Source: Halioxenophilus sp964342265 (GTDB taxonomy: Bacteria; Pseudomonadota; Gammaproteobacteria; Pseudomonadales; Cellvibrionaceae). Taken from it: a stretch of DNA of 64,000 nucleotides. The position numbers and the translations under genes were made by a program. Positions within the stretch are counted from its first letter, which is position 1. Each line of letters begins with the position of its first letter. Below, one piece after another: positions 45,698 through 54,741 of the stretch. The notes below the pieces were generated by a model, which ran no database searches, was not told the DNA's origin, and was given only the letters and a program-made list of their open reading frames with translations. The stretch is taken from contig CAYFFE010000002.1 in NCBI GenBank assembly GCA_964342265.1, forward strand, positions 1-64,000. Direction: 5' to 3'.

Positions 45698-46282
45698 ATG
45701 AAACAACTCTGGTTGCTGGCTGGAGCCAATGGCTCTGGCAAAAGTACTTTTTATCATACCCAATTAGAGCCGCTTGGCCTGCCCTTCATCAACGCCGACA
45801 TTATTGCCAGAGAATTTTTTCCCAACGCGCCAGAGGCTCACAGTTACGATGCCGCCAAAATTGCCGAGGAAATTCGCCAGCAGTTGTTGTTTGAAAATCG
45901 TAGCTTTTGTTTCGAGACGGTATTTTCCCACCCCACCAAAATAGATTTTGTCGCCCGCGCCAAATCTCTGGGGTTTGAAGTCATTTTGGTGTTTATTCAT
46001 TTGGATTTCGTCGAGCTGAACAAAGCGCGGGTATCGCAGCGAGTGCGCGAAGGAGGACATTTTGTGCCCGATGATAAAGTCGAAAGCCGAGTGCCACGCA
46101 CTCTAGCTAACGTAAAAGCCACGCTGCCACTGTGCGATCAAGCAAGATTTTTAGACAACTCGTCGGCGTTTGATCCGTTTCGCCCGGTGGCTACTTACAA
46201 AAACGGCTTAGTGACTTATCACGATTATCCGCCGACAGAATGGCTAGTAGAAATGTTTTCGGAAGTAGAAACCATTAACTAA
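45698..46282 (+). CDS. zeta-toxin-family P-loop kinase
   Basis: 194 aa. Walker A LLAGANGSGKSTFYHTQL, FINADIIAREFFPNAPEA, FCFETVFSHPTKIDFVARAKS and VRVSQRV-like RVSQRVREGGHFVPDDKV place it in the zeta-toxin/UDP-sugar-kinase-like family. Zeta toxins phosphorylate UDP-N-acetylglucosamine and stop cell-wall synthesis; short forms like this may use other substrates. Neighbouring ParD-like gene is the candidate antitoxin, although zeta usually pairs with epsilon. Ends before a strong bidirectional terminator. Confidence 0.87.
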   Translation: MKQLWLLAGANGSGKSTFYHTQLEPLGLPFINADIIAREFFPNAPEAHSYDAAKIAEEIRQQLLFENRSFCFETVFSHPTKIDFVARAKSLGFEVILVFIHLDFVELNKARVSQRVREGGHFVPDDKVESRVPRTLANVKATLPLCDQARFLDNSSAFDPFRPVATYKNGLVTYHDYPPTEWLVEMFSEVETIN

Positions 46283-46311
46283 AGCACCTTCAAAAAAATG
46301 CTTCTAGTAAA

Positions 46312-46355
46312 AAAAAGAATGCCGCTGGAACTCATCAAGCGGCATTCGTTGTTTT
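46312..46355. terminator. bidirectional rho-independent terminator
   Basis: Perfect ten-base stem GAATGCCGCT (46317-46326) / AGCGGCATTC (46338-46347). A T run GTTGTTTTT follows on the plus strand, and eight T on the minus strand, so it can end both the toxin operon and the tetraheme cytochrome operon. Confidence 0.88.
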
Positions 46356-46394
46356 TAACTAGCGATATTTATCGCGCTATCAGTATTTGTCGCT

Positions 46395-47462
46395 CTATCG
46401 GTATTTATCACTATAGTGGCCGTCACCAGTAGGCAACAAAGAATCCAACGCAGCTAAGTTTTTACCGTCGTGCTTTTTGGTAAATTCGCTAACCTGTTGA
46501 GAGATTTTATCGGCAGCCGATTTTAACGCACCGCTGTCTACCGCAGACAAATTAACACCGCCAGCCACTGATAAAATCTCTTTTATTTGTGGGGAGTTAA
46601 TTTTTCCGTTGGTGGCGTTTAGCTTTTCAATGTTTTTATTAATGCGTGTCGTCATAGCTGTGCGGAATTCACCAGCTTCTTTTGAGCGGCTTAAAGCGCG
46701 CATGCTGTATTCCAAATCAGTGGCTTGGCCTACAACATACAAAACACGTTTGCGCTCGGTACTTGCTGGTTTATTCTCTTCGCCGCCACTCCAAAATACA
46801 TTGTGACGAATTTCGCCTTGGGTCCAAGAAACCAATTCGAAGTCTTCGCTGCCGGCTTTGTGGCCACCCACGTTGACTAATTCCTCATTGGGAACGGTGT
46901 GACACGCCAAACAGTTACCGGCAATTAAATTAATTTGCGCTGGGCGAATTTGGCCAGCAGCAGCGGCAGCATTAATTCGCGCTTTGGCCTGCTCTGGGGT
47001 TTCGGCTTCGATACTACCGCCGGCGTAATCGCCGTGGCCTTCCACCCATTCAGCGGCTGCACCGTGGCAAGATTCGCAGGAGATACCGGCAATGGGTAAC
47101 GCATCTTCTTTGGTTTCACCAACCAATGTGTAGTGGCAAGCTACGCACGTACCGTCGGGCGCTTCGATGTCGTAAATGCCCAGTGCTTCTGAGATTTCAA
47201 AAGCTCGGTCGCTCGCGGGTAATTCATCGTAAGTTTTAAAGTGCGTAGTTTCTTCCCAAACGTCGTGCTCAGGTGAATGGCAATCTACACATTCGCCAGC
47301 GCCAATGGTCTTGGTAGGATCCAAAGTAAACTTGTGAACCGCCTCGGCTCCACTACCAGCACTTACAGATAATCCCAAAAATACGGTAGTCATTAACGCG
47401 GCTAATTTCGCGGTAGACGTTGTAACGGTGTATCGGCTAATCACAGGTTTGGCCTGCTGCAT
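46395..47462 (-). CDS. periplasmic tetraheme cytochrome c (c554-like)
   Basis: 355 aa. Signal peptide (LAALMTTVFLGLSVSAGSGAEA). Four CxxCH heme sites at about residues 58 (CVDCH), 106 (CVACH), 129 (CESCH) and 184 (CLACH), spaced like cytochrome c554 of the multiheme family; C-terminal half is helical and heme-free. It likely carries electrons within the periplasm. It lies downstream of an outer-membrane barrel gene and a pentaheme cytochrome gene on the same strand, which suggests a porin-cytochrome conduit. Three degenerate 18-base repeats overlap and follow its 3' end (about 46361-46413). Confidence 0.87.
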   Translation of the reverse strand: MQQAKPVISRYTVTTSTAKLAALMTTVFLGLSVSAGSGAEAVHKFTLDPTKTIGAGECVDCHSPEHDVWEETTHFKTYDELPASDRAFEISEALGIYDIEAPDGTCVACHYTLVGETKEDALPIAGISCESCHGAAAEWVEGHGDYAGGSIEAETPEQAKARINAAAAAGQIRPAQINLIAGNCLACHTVPNEELVNVGGHKAGSEDFELVSWTQGEIRHNVFWSGGEENKPASTERKRVLYVVGQATDLEYSMRALSRSKEAGEFRTAMTTRINKNIEKLNATNGKINSPQIKEILSVAGGVNLSAVDSGALKSAADKISQQVSEFTKKHDGKNLAALDSLLPTGDGHYSDKYR

Positions 47463-47511
47463 TGTTGTTCTCCCTAATCGTTTTATTTGATCCGCTAAAA
47501 ACGGATCGTTT

Positions 47512-48906
47512 TTAGAATCTCACGAGAATTTCGGTTCGAGCTCCCCAACCGGAATCAAAATTCTGGCGTTCTGCCACAAAACCATCTAAACGAGCAATAA
47601 AGCGTCGTCCTAAAGCGTGTTGATAACGAGCGGCTAACGCCACTTGCGTGCGTTCGGCGTCTTCATCGTAGGAATCGCGCGCGCCTAGTTCGAGAATTAA
47701 TTGGCGGCGATTGTTGGCGAAAAACATTTGATAACCCAAAGCACCGCCAAAACTCTCGATGGCATCGTTAGAAAGCGGCGCGCCGTAGCCGCCCAAACCC
47801 ACGGCGGCAAACGAAATACCCACAATACCCAAAGGTCCGCCAGTAGCTAGATCGCGTGAGGCAGGCTGAAATTCGTCGATGCCGTAAAATAAATTGATGT
47901 AGACATTATCGAACGTGTGTGCCGGCACCCAAGACATTTCGCTCACTAACAAAGTACCGCCGGTGGTGAGTGATGTTTCGTCATCACCGGGTTCGGAATG
48001 CACCGCGCGAAACGCCGTATTGAGTTTACCAAAGCGCTGAATAGCACTAATCCCTAACCAATAACCATCGCCGGTTTCATCGGAGTTGACGGTGGCAAAA
48101 TCCAGGTTAACCGTACTTTTTGCAAAGTCAGACTCGGTAAAAATACCAAAGAAATCCGCTTCTTCGTCTTCAATATTATTGGAGCGATTCACTTCGTTCC
48201 AAGCGTACACAAAAGCGACTCGCGTATTGTTGTTACCCAATAACGACAGATTATTGCGCGCTAGCGCAATGGAATCCATATTGTCGTTAACGATGGTGCC
48301 TTCCTGGAAGAAAATCTGCTGTCGGCCAATGGATAAATCCAAATCCAAAGGACGATTAACACCACCGCCGTTTAGTTTAGGGAATAATTCCGCTAAATTG
48401 ACTTCAATAAATGCCAGAGAAACATCCAAAGTGGGATCGATATCCTCTTCTTCTGGCTCAAAACGGCGGCCAAAAAACTCACCGTCTTCATCGAAACTGC
48501 GCACGCCAACAACAATACGGTCGGCTTGCGAAAGTGTTAATTGGCCAAATAAATCGATGCGATTGGCCCACTCGCTAAATTGTTCGTCTCCGGTGGCCGG
48601 TTCGTAATCCACATAAGCTGCACCAGAGCGAACCTCACCCCACGCCACAAAGCTCGGTTGCCAAACAGCGCCGGTGGGAATTTCGAAACCGGCACTAATG
48701 TTGCCAGCGCCGAGAAAGCGATCGCCAATTTCGATCAAAGGCGGCACACGATCAGGCACCTCGTCGATTTGCATGGGCTTAGGCTCGGAAGACAATTCAC
48801 TACCCGCCGCATTTACTAATACTGGCACAGTGCAAAAACCCAACGCGACGGCTAATGAAAAAGGTTTCAGCGAACGATTTGTGTTGGCAAAAATAAGATT
48901 ACTCAT
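47512..48906 (-). CDS. outer-membrane beta-barrel protein (porin/alginate-export-like)
   Basis: About 464 aa from the ATG at 48906 (MSNLIFANTNRSL); an upstream start at 48942 would lie inside the cytochrome gene. Signal peptide ends near LVNAAGS. The rest alternates short amphipathic strands rich in aromatic and acidic residues (RIVVGVRSFDEDGEFF, LDLSIGRQQIFFQEG, YWLGISAIQRFG, RQLILELGARDSY) and ends in the aromatic EILVRF, the pattern of a barrel of moderate size. ATG overlaps the stop of the upstream pentaheme gene, so production is coupled. A role as sheath for electron transfer or a substrate pore is inference. Confidence 0.8.
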   Translation of the reverse strand: MSNLIFANTNRSLKPFSLAVALGFCTVPVLVNAAGSELSSEPKPMQIDEVPDRVPPLIEIGDRFLGAGNISAGFEIPTGAVWQPSFVAWGEVRSGAAYVDYEPATGDEQFSEWANRIDLFGQLTLSQADRIVVGVRSFDEDGEFFGRRFEPEEEDIDPTLDVSLAFIEVNLAELFPKLNGGGVNRPLDLDLSIGRQQIFFQEGTIVNDNMDSIALARNNLSLLGNNNTRVAFVYAWNEVNRSNNIEDEEADFFGIFTESDFAKSTVNLDFATVNSDETGDGYWLGISAIQRFGKLNTAFRAVHSEPGDDETSLTTGGTLLVSEMSWVPAHTFDNVYINLFYGIDEFQPASRDLATGGPLGIVGISFAAVGLGGYGAPLSNDAIESFGGALGYQMFFANNRRQLILELGARDSYDEDAERTQVALAARYQHALGRRFIARLDGFVAERQNFDSGWGARTEILVRF

Positions 48907-50767
48907 TGGTTTGCGCCACCGTTTGTTTGCTGTGAATGTCAAACTCCATTTCTTTGTGCCACAGCACTTGGTGACCTTCTACAATGGAGTCGCCAATTTC
49001 TTTTGCGCTCATGCCGTAGTCGAAACCCACTTCCTGAATGTCCGACAGCAAGTTAATCGGCACCATGCCAGCGATTAATTTCACGTCCAACTTGTAAGGC
49101 CCAGCACCGGACAATTCGCTGCCTTTAATTTTGTAATTAACGATTCGTTCGTTGCCCGGCAAAATAACTTGCTTGTGTTTACGGGCACCGCGCGGACGAC
49201 CGTACACACCACTGGAGCGCGTTTCGGGGCGCACAAAGGGCAGCGGATCTATGGATACGTTAATGGGAATAATTTGCTCACGCTCGCCACCGCGAATATT
49301 GCGGGTTAGGAATTTACTCTGCAGCGAGAACAATTGATCATCCAACGGAATTTCGCCGTTGTGAACATACAGCGAATGGGTATCGCGCAAATCACCGTTG
49401 GGATCTAAATCGCCGGATTTAAACAACACGTCGCCGTTGGCATCGGTTAAAGTTACCCGCAAAAATACCAATCGTTCCGCATCAAATCCGGTAGGCACGC
49501 CATGACCATCGGTACCATTGCTCACCACTACTTTAAATTTAATGCCTTTTTCATCGGCTTTAATGGGTTCGATATCACTTAATCGATAACCCACTTGCAA
49601 TAACTCTAGGCGTTTTTGTTCGATCTCTTCCAACAAGCCCAGTTGTTCATTCAAAACAGCGCGCGCTCGAACGCGGCGGGTTTTAGAACGCCATTTTCTT
49701 GGGAAGTCGTAGGCATCGCGATTTTTACGGGCTTTAGCTTCAAATTCGTCCGTGCCCCACCACTGTTCGTTTTTGGTAACCGGATCGCGCCATTCAAATT
49801 CCAGCCACTCTTCCATGGTTGCCAGTTTTTGTGCGTCGGTGTTGTGCGGGAATAACGCGGGGTGAATAACCGAGTAATCCGGCCCGGGGAACATGTGATT
49901 GGTTAGCTTGCGCGGAGGCGTGTGATAAGGCTCGCTGCGACCTTGGCTGATTTCTGCCGCAGGACCGTACTCGTACTCTGAGGCGATGCCTTGCTTGGTT
50001 GCCATATGGCAATCCTGACACGTCTCTCCCCGTGCTGCCGCTGGTGAATAGTTGTATTCACTAAAGGCATCTTCCAATCGGAAACCATTACGCAAGCGCA
50101 CATCGTGACACGTACCGCAAAACTCTGAGGAGCTAATAGTTTTAAATTTAACGGCATCGGCGTGAATGGCTCGACCGCGTTCGCCCCGCTCGGGATTAAC
50201 TCGACATTCGTCATCGTTTAAGCAGTCTTTTAAGCCTTCGTTACCAGAGGGGCCAAATACCGGATCGTAAATATCACCTTCAACCATGGCCAGACGACCA
50301 CTGATTCGACCGTAGGCTTTATCCACTCGGTGGCAAACAATGCAGGTAACGCCTTCGCGCGAGGTTGGATGGCGATCCAAGTTGGACATAAACAGCGGCT
50401 CTTCCAAATTCATGCCCACAGGTGTGTGGCATCGAATACAAAAATCGCCGTTGGTGCCGTTACTGCGTTTTAAAATGGTGCCATGCATGGCGTTAAAGAC
50501 GGGACTTAGCTGCGCGTAAGCGTGGGGAGAAACACTCCATTCGCGGTACTGTTTAGGATGGCACGCCGCGCATTTGGAGGCCTCGGGGAAGCGGCTGCTG
50601 ATCATTACTTCAGCGTGTAAACGCGCTGCGGCTTCTTCTTTGGCAGAGAGTTTTTCGGACTCTTCACCATTGGCACCCGCTGCGATCCCCAACATTGTTA
50701 CCACAAAACAGCTTAATAGCATCCACTGTTTTGCCGCACAGGTTAACCTGGTTTTTACTACGCTCAT
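48899..50767 (-). CDS. pentaheme cytochrome c with large C-terminal domain
   Basis: 622 aa. Signal peptide (MLLSCFVVTMLGIAAGANG). Five CxxCH sites at about residues 66 (CAACH), 110 (CIRCH), 142 (CIVCH), 217 (CGTCH) and 250 (CQDCH). The remaining 350 residues contain no heme site but a beta-rich domain (IKFKVVVSNGTDGHGVPTGF, LVFLRVTLTDANGDVLFKSG). This resembles multiheme cytochromes in which a C-terminal domain docks a partner or substrate. First gene of the operon with the barrel and tetraheme genes. Confidence 0.85.
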   Translation of the reverse strand: MSVVKTRLTCAAKQWMLLSCFVVTMLGIAAGANGEESEKLSAKEEAAARLHAEVMISSRFPEASKCAACHPKQYREWSVSPHAYAQLSPVFNAMHGTILKRSNGTNGDFCIRCHTPVGMNLEEPLFMSNLDRHPTSREGVTCIVCHRVDKAYGRISGRLAMVEGDIYDPVFGPSGNEGLKDCLNDDECRVNPERGERGRAIHADAVKFKTISSSEFCGTCHDVRLRNGFRLEDAFSEYNYSPAAARGETCQDCHMATKQGIASEYEYGPAAEISQGRSEPYHTPPRKLTNHMFPGPDYSVIHPALFPHNTDAQKLATMEEWLEFEWRDPVTKNEQWWGTDEFEAKARKNRDAYDFPRKWRSKTRRVRARAVLNEQLGLLEEIEQKRLELLQVGYRLSDIEPIKADEKGIKFKVVVSNGTDGHGVPTGFDAERLVFLRVTLTDANGDVLFKSGDLDPNGDLRDTHSLYVHNGEIPLDDQLFSLQSKFLTRNIRGGEREQIIPINVSIDPLPFVRPETRSSGVYGRPRGARKHKQVILPGNERIVNYKIKGSELSGAGPYKLDVKLIAGMVPINLLSDIQEVGFDYGMSAKEIGDSIVEGHQVLWHKEMEFDIHSKQTVAQTNE

Positions 50768-50806
50768 TTATTGCCTCCTTGTAATACCAGACACACGGCA
50801 TGACAC

Positions 50807-50864
50807 TTAAAAAAATTAAAGGAATCTTCAAAGTACTTACCGAAAAATGTACTCGAAGATTCCT
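50807..50864 (-). terminator. hairpin plus T-run in the leader of the pentaheme gene
   Basis: Stem AGGAATCTTC / GAAGATTCCT with inner AGTAC / GTACT. On the minus strand it is followed by TTTAATTTTTTTAAG, a good intrinsic terminator placed about 50 bases upstream of the pentaheme start: an attenuator, or the end of an upstream transcript. Confidence 0.7.
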
Positions 50865-51583
50865 AAAAATAAAGCCTTATTAACTCACTTAAACGACCTG
50901 CATTATTTAAAACTTATAACTTGTAACTTATAAAAGGTGCAGTGAATTTTGGGCCGAATATTTTGTTTCAATAACGCTGTAAAACTGAGAGTTGTTATGG
51001 TGAATTCTTGTTTTGGAGCTATCGACCAAAGACAGAAACACTTTTATTAATCTACCGGCAAGTGTAGACGATATTTTGTTAACCTAACGTGCAGAATGCT
51101 GCGGTGCCGCATCCCAATACTTTTTTATGGACTTTTTTGGAATAAAAACAAAAACTCTAATTAAGAGTATATTTATCGACATCCGTAACCAATGGATGTC
51201 GATTTTTATGATTAGCCTTTCTTAGGAGTAACCGTTTTTATCACTTTTCAGTGGCTAATCAACAAACGTCCACTTCCCCATAGCAACTAAGATACGCAGT
51301 CCTTAGCGGAAAATACAAACGTCTAATTTAATCGCCCTATGGAGAAAATTAAAAGCATTTATTGAACCTGAAAAACATAAGAAAGGTTAAGATTACGAAC
51401 GCTTCTTATCTGACCAAACAGTTTTTTCCGCTCAAAAAGCCAATCAGCGAAATTAACTAATCGGTTAACCAGGGAACCTCTGATTAACTCTGGGATGAAT
51501 TAATCAGAGGTTTCTCAGAAAAATACTCTTGCCTAAATGGCGAAGACTCTACAACACGCCTGCTCTTTAAAAACCCGCTCGAA
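50865..51583. other. about 720-base gene-free stretch between the two cytochrome operons
   Basis: No credible reading frame is seen. It holds tandem ACTTATA-type repeats near 50909-50931, a small hairpin near 51088, a terminator on the plus strand at 51175-51208, and a 13-base inverted repeat AACCTCTGATTAA / TTAATCAGAGGTT at about 51475-51517. The wealth of structure suggests a regulatory leader or small RNAs. Confidence 0.45.
51175..51208 (+). terminator. orphan plus-strand terminator
   Basis: Perfect ten-base stem ATCGACATCC / GGATGTCGAT followed by TTTT. No plus-strand gene precedes it, so it may end an unannotated small RNA. Confidence 0.7.
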
Positions 51584-53845
51584 CTAGGGTTCATCGATCG
51601 TGTTAAACGCTGTTTCCAATAATTTCATGGATTGGTGGCTTTCCATGGCCTTTGGCGAGATATGGTAGTTGTGGCAAGTAATGCATTGCTCGCTGGCTTG
51701 CAGATTTTTACCGTGGCAAGTGCCACAGATTTCCTGATTAACCGGCGCGAAGTTGCTGATATAAGCCGAAGGCCCGGCGTCGGCGTTGTAAGCGTCGAGA
51801 ACTTCTGTGTCTTCATCTAATTGATGGCACAAACCGCAAGTCTCGTTATCGCCCTCGCCCACATGCGGTGCGTGAGAATACCAAGTGTATTCCTTTAACA
51901 TGGGCGGATGTTGTGTGGCTTGCCAAGCAAAGCGTGTAATGCCGTCTTCATCAGTGCTGCGGCTATGGCATTTTGTACAACGTCCAGCGCCTTTAGCATC
52001 GCCACCAGAGGCGTGAATATCGGCTAGAGAATCCAATAATTCTTCCGCCGCTTGGCGCACCGTAAATTGGTCGTCATCGCCGGGTTCTTTGCGGCTAACA
52101 ATCTCAGAAGTCACATCCACCCATTCGCGAATAAACGCATCGCCATGGCCTGAGGGTAAATATTGCAATGAATATCGATCCTCTTGCCAACTGCCCGTAA
52201 GCACCCATTCCACACCGGGAATTCGCCCTTCGGTCATGGGCATGGCTTTGGTGGACTCGCGATCTTTGAAGGTCTCGGGCATGGCCTCGGTTAAAGCACT
52301 TTGGTAATTATCGTAATCGGTTTCGGAATACCAAATCGTGGCGATGCTACTGACCAAATCGGCGGACAACTGGCCGCTGAGTGCCGCTGATTGTCGAATG
52401 GTTAGCGGTTGCGATAAATGAGCCGATACGCGCGAAAACAAGGTAGTTGATGGATTCTCGGAAAGATCCAACAGCAATCGCCGCAATCCCCACAGCACCG
52501 TGTACACATCTTGCAGTTGCTCGGGCTCAGCACCGCGCAATTTTCTCAATTGAATTTTTGATTGCTTTAAACGCGCCAAGGCCGGAGCCACGTCGCCATC
52601 GAGCATTAATAAAAATTCAGTCATCGGCGTTAACCCTAAACGAGTTATTCCCGTGCGACTGCTGCGACGAGTGGATTCTGGCCATACACCCAAAGCTGGA
52701 TCGCCATCAATAGTGCGGGTATCAAGGGCGGGTAAATTTAATAACGGAATGGGATCGGACGAGCTAATCTGATCGCCATGGTGAAACACTTTGCTGTCCG
52801 GCCCACTGGTATCGGCGGTTTGTAAATCGCTGTGGCAATTGACGCACATGCTTTCGAACGAGCCGGTGGTCTGATGACCGCCGCCCGGTTCCAGCGTGTG
52901 GCAATTTTTGCAGACAAAGCTTTTTTCGGTTTCTGTAAAATGCTGATTGGAATGACTGGCGTGGTCGAAAATAATTTCTGGCCGCTGCGGATTGGGGTAG
53001 TTGGTAAATTCCGCATGACCTTTGGTTAAGGTACCTGGCGAATGGCACATGGCGCAATCCGAGCCGGAGGCATCCACTAGCACATCGGCCCCTTCATGCT
53101 CGGCATGGCAAGTACGACAACTGGCTTCGCTGTGTCCGACTTCTAAAAAAGCGTCGTCGGAGGCATGACTGAACATACCTTCGTGACAATTTTTACACGC
53201 ACTATCCGACACACGGGAAAATAGCTCGGTGTGACACACCGAACAATTATCGCCGATTGCCAACCGGTGAGCAGGATGCAGCGAACCGGTGGTCCACAGT
53301 GCATCACTCAGCCAATTGGAGCTAACCGCAACCGGCTCGGATGGATCCAAATTGTTGCGTTTTTTATCGAGTTGCGTGGCAATAAACGGCACCGCAAAAC
53401 AAAACACCAACACCAATCCCACCAAAACCCAAGCGGGCCAACGCACGGAAATACGTGTTTCATCCAACGAAGTGCGGTAAATGGACTTTTGGATATTGTT
53501 GATGTTGATGTCGCGGCTGTTTTCGATGAGTGCAAAATCAAATCCAGGCGGCGGCTTTATCACGGTATATTGACTGGCGCCAATGATAAATTCATCGCCC
53601 ACCGACAACGGCGCTTTTTTAACTTCTTCGCCGTTAAGCAGAATTTTGCCAGAACCCAGCGCACGAATTTTGGCAATTTTTTTAAAGGTAATTACTGCGT
53701 GGCGAGATTGTACTTTGGGGCCGGTAACATTAAGAATATTGCCCGGTTCGCTACCCAGCGTAATTTCATCCACGCTAAGTTCTAGATCGTGGAAGGTCCT
53801 GTAGTTTTCACGGGAAACGGATTGTCTGACTAATATGCTCGTCAC
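51584..53845 (-). CDS. FHA-transmembrane-decaheme cytochrome c fusion
   Basis: 753 aa. Residues 1-100 form a forkhead-associated domain (LGSEPGN, VQSRHAVITF, ILLNGEEV, VGDEFIIG). The conserved GR that contacts phosphothreonine reads GS, while the SRHA is kept. A linker leads to one transmembrane helix at about 136-156 (PAWVLVGLVLVFCFAVPFIA). The rest is periplasmic, with ten CxxCH heme sites at about residues 201, 217, 243, 264, 312, 334, 623, 670, 707 and 721, six before and four after a heme-free helical insert (340-620). It would place a signalling domain in the cytoplasm on an inner-membrane electron carrier. Spacing to the cyt b gene is 5 bases. I know no described family with this order. 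Confidence 0.88.
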   Translation of the reverse strand: MTSILVRQSVSRENYRTFHDLELSVDEITLGSEPGNILNVTGPKVQSRHAVITFKKIAKIRALGSGKILLNGEEVKKAPLSVGDEFIIGASQYTVIKPPPGFDFALIENSRDININNIQKSIYRTSLDETRISVRWPAWVLVGLVLVFCFAVPFIATQLDKKRNNLDPSEPVAVSSNWLSDALWTTGSLHPAHRLAIGDNCSVCHTELFSRVSDSACKNCHEGMFSHASDDAFLEVGHSEASCRTCHAEHEGADVLVDASGSDCAMCHSPGTLTKGHAEFTNYPNPQRPEIIFDHASHSNQHFTETEKSFVCKNCHTLEPGGGHQTTGSFESMCVNCHSDLQTADTSGPDSKVFHHGDQISSSDPIPLLNLPALDTRTIDGDPALGVWPESTRRSSRTGITRLGLTPMTEFLLMLDGDVAPALARLKQSKIQLRKLRGAEPEQLQDVYTVLWGLRRLLLDLSENPSTTLFSRVSAHLSQPLTIRQSAALSGQLSADLVSSIATIWYSETDYDNYQSALTEAMPETFKDRESTKAMPMTEGRIPGVEWVLTGSWQEDRYSLQYLPSGHGDAFIREWVDVTSEIVSRKEPGDDDQFTVRQAAEELLDSLADIHASGGDAKGAGRCTKCHSRSTDEDGITRFAWQATQHPPMLKEYTWYSHAPHVGEGDNETCGLCHQLDEDTEVLDAYNADAGPSAYISNFAPVNQEICGTCHGKNLQASEQCITCHNYHISPKAMESHQSMKLLETAFNTIDEP

Positions 53846-53850
53846 TCAGA

Positions 53851-54741
53851 TCACCAATACATAAAAACCACAACAATATGAATCAACATTGCACACAGCA
53901 ATGCCGCCGATACGGGCACATGAAAAACACGCCATACTCTGAGCCATCCCTGAAATTGCACATCTTTGCGAATTCGCACCAGCAATTGTTGTCTTCGCGC
54001 GATAACCGAAACCAATTCGGTTAGGGCATCGGCCTCGTCTTTGTTGTGCACTCGTGGTGCACGTCGGGCAACAAACTCTAAAACACGCGACTGTTTGGGA
54101 TTGGCCACCACATCGCCCTGCTGAGTTTCATCCACATCGCCAGGCTGTAAAAAGGTGGATTTATCCAAGGCAAATAATTGATCGAGAATGCCGCCACCAA
54201 TCACCGTGCCATAGATGGAACTGCGCACCGCAAGTTCGGTGTCGGGTGCGCAGTGCTCGCACAACGACAAACAATGAGTATTTACTCGACGCAGCTCATC
54301 AAACATATTGGCCCGACGCACGCCTTTGCGATTCTCTGACGCGCGGCGCGGCACCATGTGGTACAACAACATGCCAAACATACCGCTGGCGACAACAATG
54401 ACCAACAAACTGTAGGCCACTGTGTGGATGTTCCAGCCTATTTGCGCGCCATTGTGCAACGTGGCAATGGCCAGCACCGCAATCCCCAAATACACATGCG
54501 CAGACATCCAATCCTGCAACCGGCCTTTGGCCGTGTAATAGCGCTTGCGAATGCCCAGAGCCGCCAACCACAGCACCAAAACCGCAGCCACACCACCCAG
54601 TGTATAACCTTGCCAACTGCTACCACCGGGCGGCAATTCGGTGCCTTGGCTTAAAAACAACAGCAGGCAAACCACAAACAGGGCCACTGCAATCCAGCCA
54701 TAGGTGCCCCGGCGAAACGTTAAAATGCCAGTGCCAATCAT
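53851..54741 (-). CDS. cytochrome b-like membrane protein
   Basis: 296 aa from the ATG at 54741, which overlaps the stop of the flavoprotein gene (TAATG). Five hydrophobic helices at about 14-31, 46-66, 80-98, 106-127 and 272-294. His pairs lie in the core: SAHVYLG (81), ATLHNG (96), NIHTVAY (about 106), LLYHMVP (127), FHVPVSA (274) and MLIHIVV (287), as expected for b-type heme ligands in ferric-reductase or b561-like proteins. A large soluble loop with CxxxC (LSLCEHC) lies between helices 4 and 5. It would accept electrons from the flavoprotein and hand them to the decaheme protein; inferred from order and overlap. Confidence 0.75.
   Translation of the reverse strand: MIGTGILTFRRGTYGWIAVALFVVCLLLFLSQGTELPPGGSSWQGYTLGGVAAVLVLWLAALGIRKRYYTAKGRLQDWMSAHVYLGIAVLAIATLHNGAQIGWNIHTVAYSLLVIVVASGMFGMLLYHMVPRRASENRKGVRRANMFDELRRVNTHCLSLCEHCAPDTELAVRSSIYGTVIGGGILDQLFALDKSTFLQPGDVDETQQGDVVANPKQSRVLEFVARRAPRVHNKDEADALTELVSVIARRQQLLVRIRKDVQFQGWLRVWRVFHVPVSAALLCAMLIHIVVVFMYW

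Noticed and set aside
46361..46413. Degenerate 18-base repeats around the end of the tetraheme cytochrome gene, considered as a CRISPR or integron feature
   Set aside because: Only three imperfect copies without unique spacers; no cas genes or attC structure.
53231..53785. 184-residue frame opposite the FHA-decaheme gene
   Set aside because: It is a mirror of a strongly supported gene on the other strand, a composition effect.
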